From Kuschelorhynchus macadamiae (taxonomy: Eukaryota > Arthropoda > Insecta > Coleoptera > Curculionidae), in assembly GCA_030620095.1 (NCBI GenBank), contig JAUTXW010000326.1:409501-473500 (forward strand): DNA of 64,000 bases, given 5' to 3'. The notes under the pieces were generated by a model that did no database searches, was not told the origin of the DNA, and worked only from the letters and a program-made list of their open reading frames with translations. A program made the translations under genes and the position numbers. Below, piece by piece: positions 63,574-64,000 of the stretch (the stretch's first letter is position 1; each line of letters opens with the position of its first letter).

Positions 63574-63593
63574 TATATATATATATATATATA
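63574..63593. repeat. Short (TA)n tract
   Basis: Ten TA units about 33 bp beyond the end of the right Penelope-like copy. Confidence 0.9.
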
Positions 63594-63594
63594 C

Positions 63595-63950
63595 AAATGT
63601 ACCTAAAAATTTAACCACTCCTACTTCGTTCAGCTTCACCTTTGGAATGTTTCTATGAAAGTACACAGTGACCATTTTTTCAGTATTTAGTATGAGTTGG
63701 TTTTTGTAACATCAAGTATTCATGTTCTATCAAACTTCATTAATTTTCGATACTGTATCATCGATATTTTCTCCGGAGATTGCAGCAGAGGTGTCGTCTG
63801 CAAACTTGATGATTGGCCCAGGAAGATTCAAGTCATTTATAAATAACCCAAATATCAAGGGGGCCAATACCGATCCTTGTAGTCACCCATACTCAAACCA
63901 TATTCATCTGAGGTACAGATTTTTACAGATTCATTTTTACTGGCAATTTG
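63595..63950 (-). pseudogene. LINE reverse-transcriptase fragment (motifs B-C)
   Basis: On the minus strand, 63890-63730 reads 'QGSVLAPLIFGLFINDLNLP' then 'IIKFADDTSAAISGENIDDT', the QGSvLgPLLF…IND and FADDT motifs. 'NQLILNTEKMVTVYF' and 'VGVVKFLGTF' (63700-63600) follow with the N.L.LN..KT and vkFLG motifs. There is a stop after 'VSKINEV'. It may continue beyond the window's right end. Confidence 0.75.
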
Positions 63951-64000
63951 CGTTCTGACAGGTAAGACTTTATGAGTGAGCGTGCTCATCTCCTTATACC

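Overview
This is an AT-rich, repeat-dense animal nuclear window, almost certainly from an insect. The evidence is long GT-AG introns, many decayed arthropod-type transposons, long (TA)n tracts, a tRNA-derived SINE and a degenerate CCTAA (insect telomere-type) patch. A beetle is a guess. There are no prokaryotic genes, CRISPR arrays or operons.

The only intact host gene I can support lies on the minus strand from 46300 to 26089. It has five coding exons that join in frame to a 193-residue FAPP/PLEKHA3-like protein: a phosphoinositide-binding PH domain plus a short C-terminal tail. Its first exon has only 40 coding bases and is separated from exon 2 by a 13.1 kb intron full of transposon remains. 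A histone H3.3-like pseudogene (24866-25200) lies about 0.9 kb downstream of its stop codon.

The rest is a transposon graveyard. From left to right: ATGGCGG-type repeats and foldback elements (1-5 kb); a SINE (6.7 kb); a Crypton-like tyrosine recombinase split by a terminal-inverted-repeat (TIR) element with 9-bp target duplications (8.7-10.5 kb); a Tc1-like element split by a MITE (11.3-13.5 kb); a piggyBac-like pseudogene (15.3-16.3 kb); a LINE 5' part (18-19 kb); a Penelope-like 3' end (23.6-24 kb); several LINE fragments inside the host gene; a decayed gene of an unnamed DDE-like family (42.6-44.2 kb); a hAT pseudogene inside large inverted repeats with a 263-bp tandem array (47.2-53.3 kb); a hAT-like MITE rich in GGTATATACC (53.6-54.1 kb); a DD41D mariner-like element inserted in a (TA)n tract (58.2-60.2 kb); and two almost identical Penelope-like copies arranged head to head (60.3-63.5 kb).

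The most interesting thread is a recurring architecture. Three separate loci (4.8-5.0, 33.75-33.98 and 60.3-63.5 kb) have Penelope-type tails as inverted pairs, each tail carrying a hammerhead-ribozyme-like core. In all three lineages the helix III strand is a short palindrome (AGCU, ACAUGU, ACGU), which suggests cleavage as a dimer. All family calls come from reading the sequence; no database search was possible.
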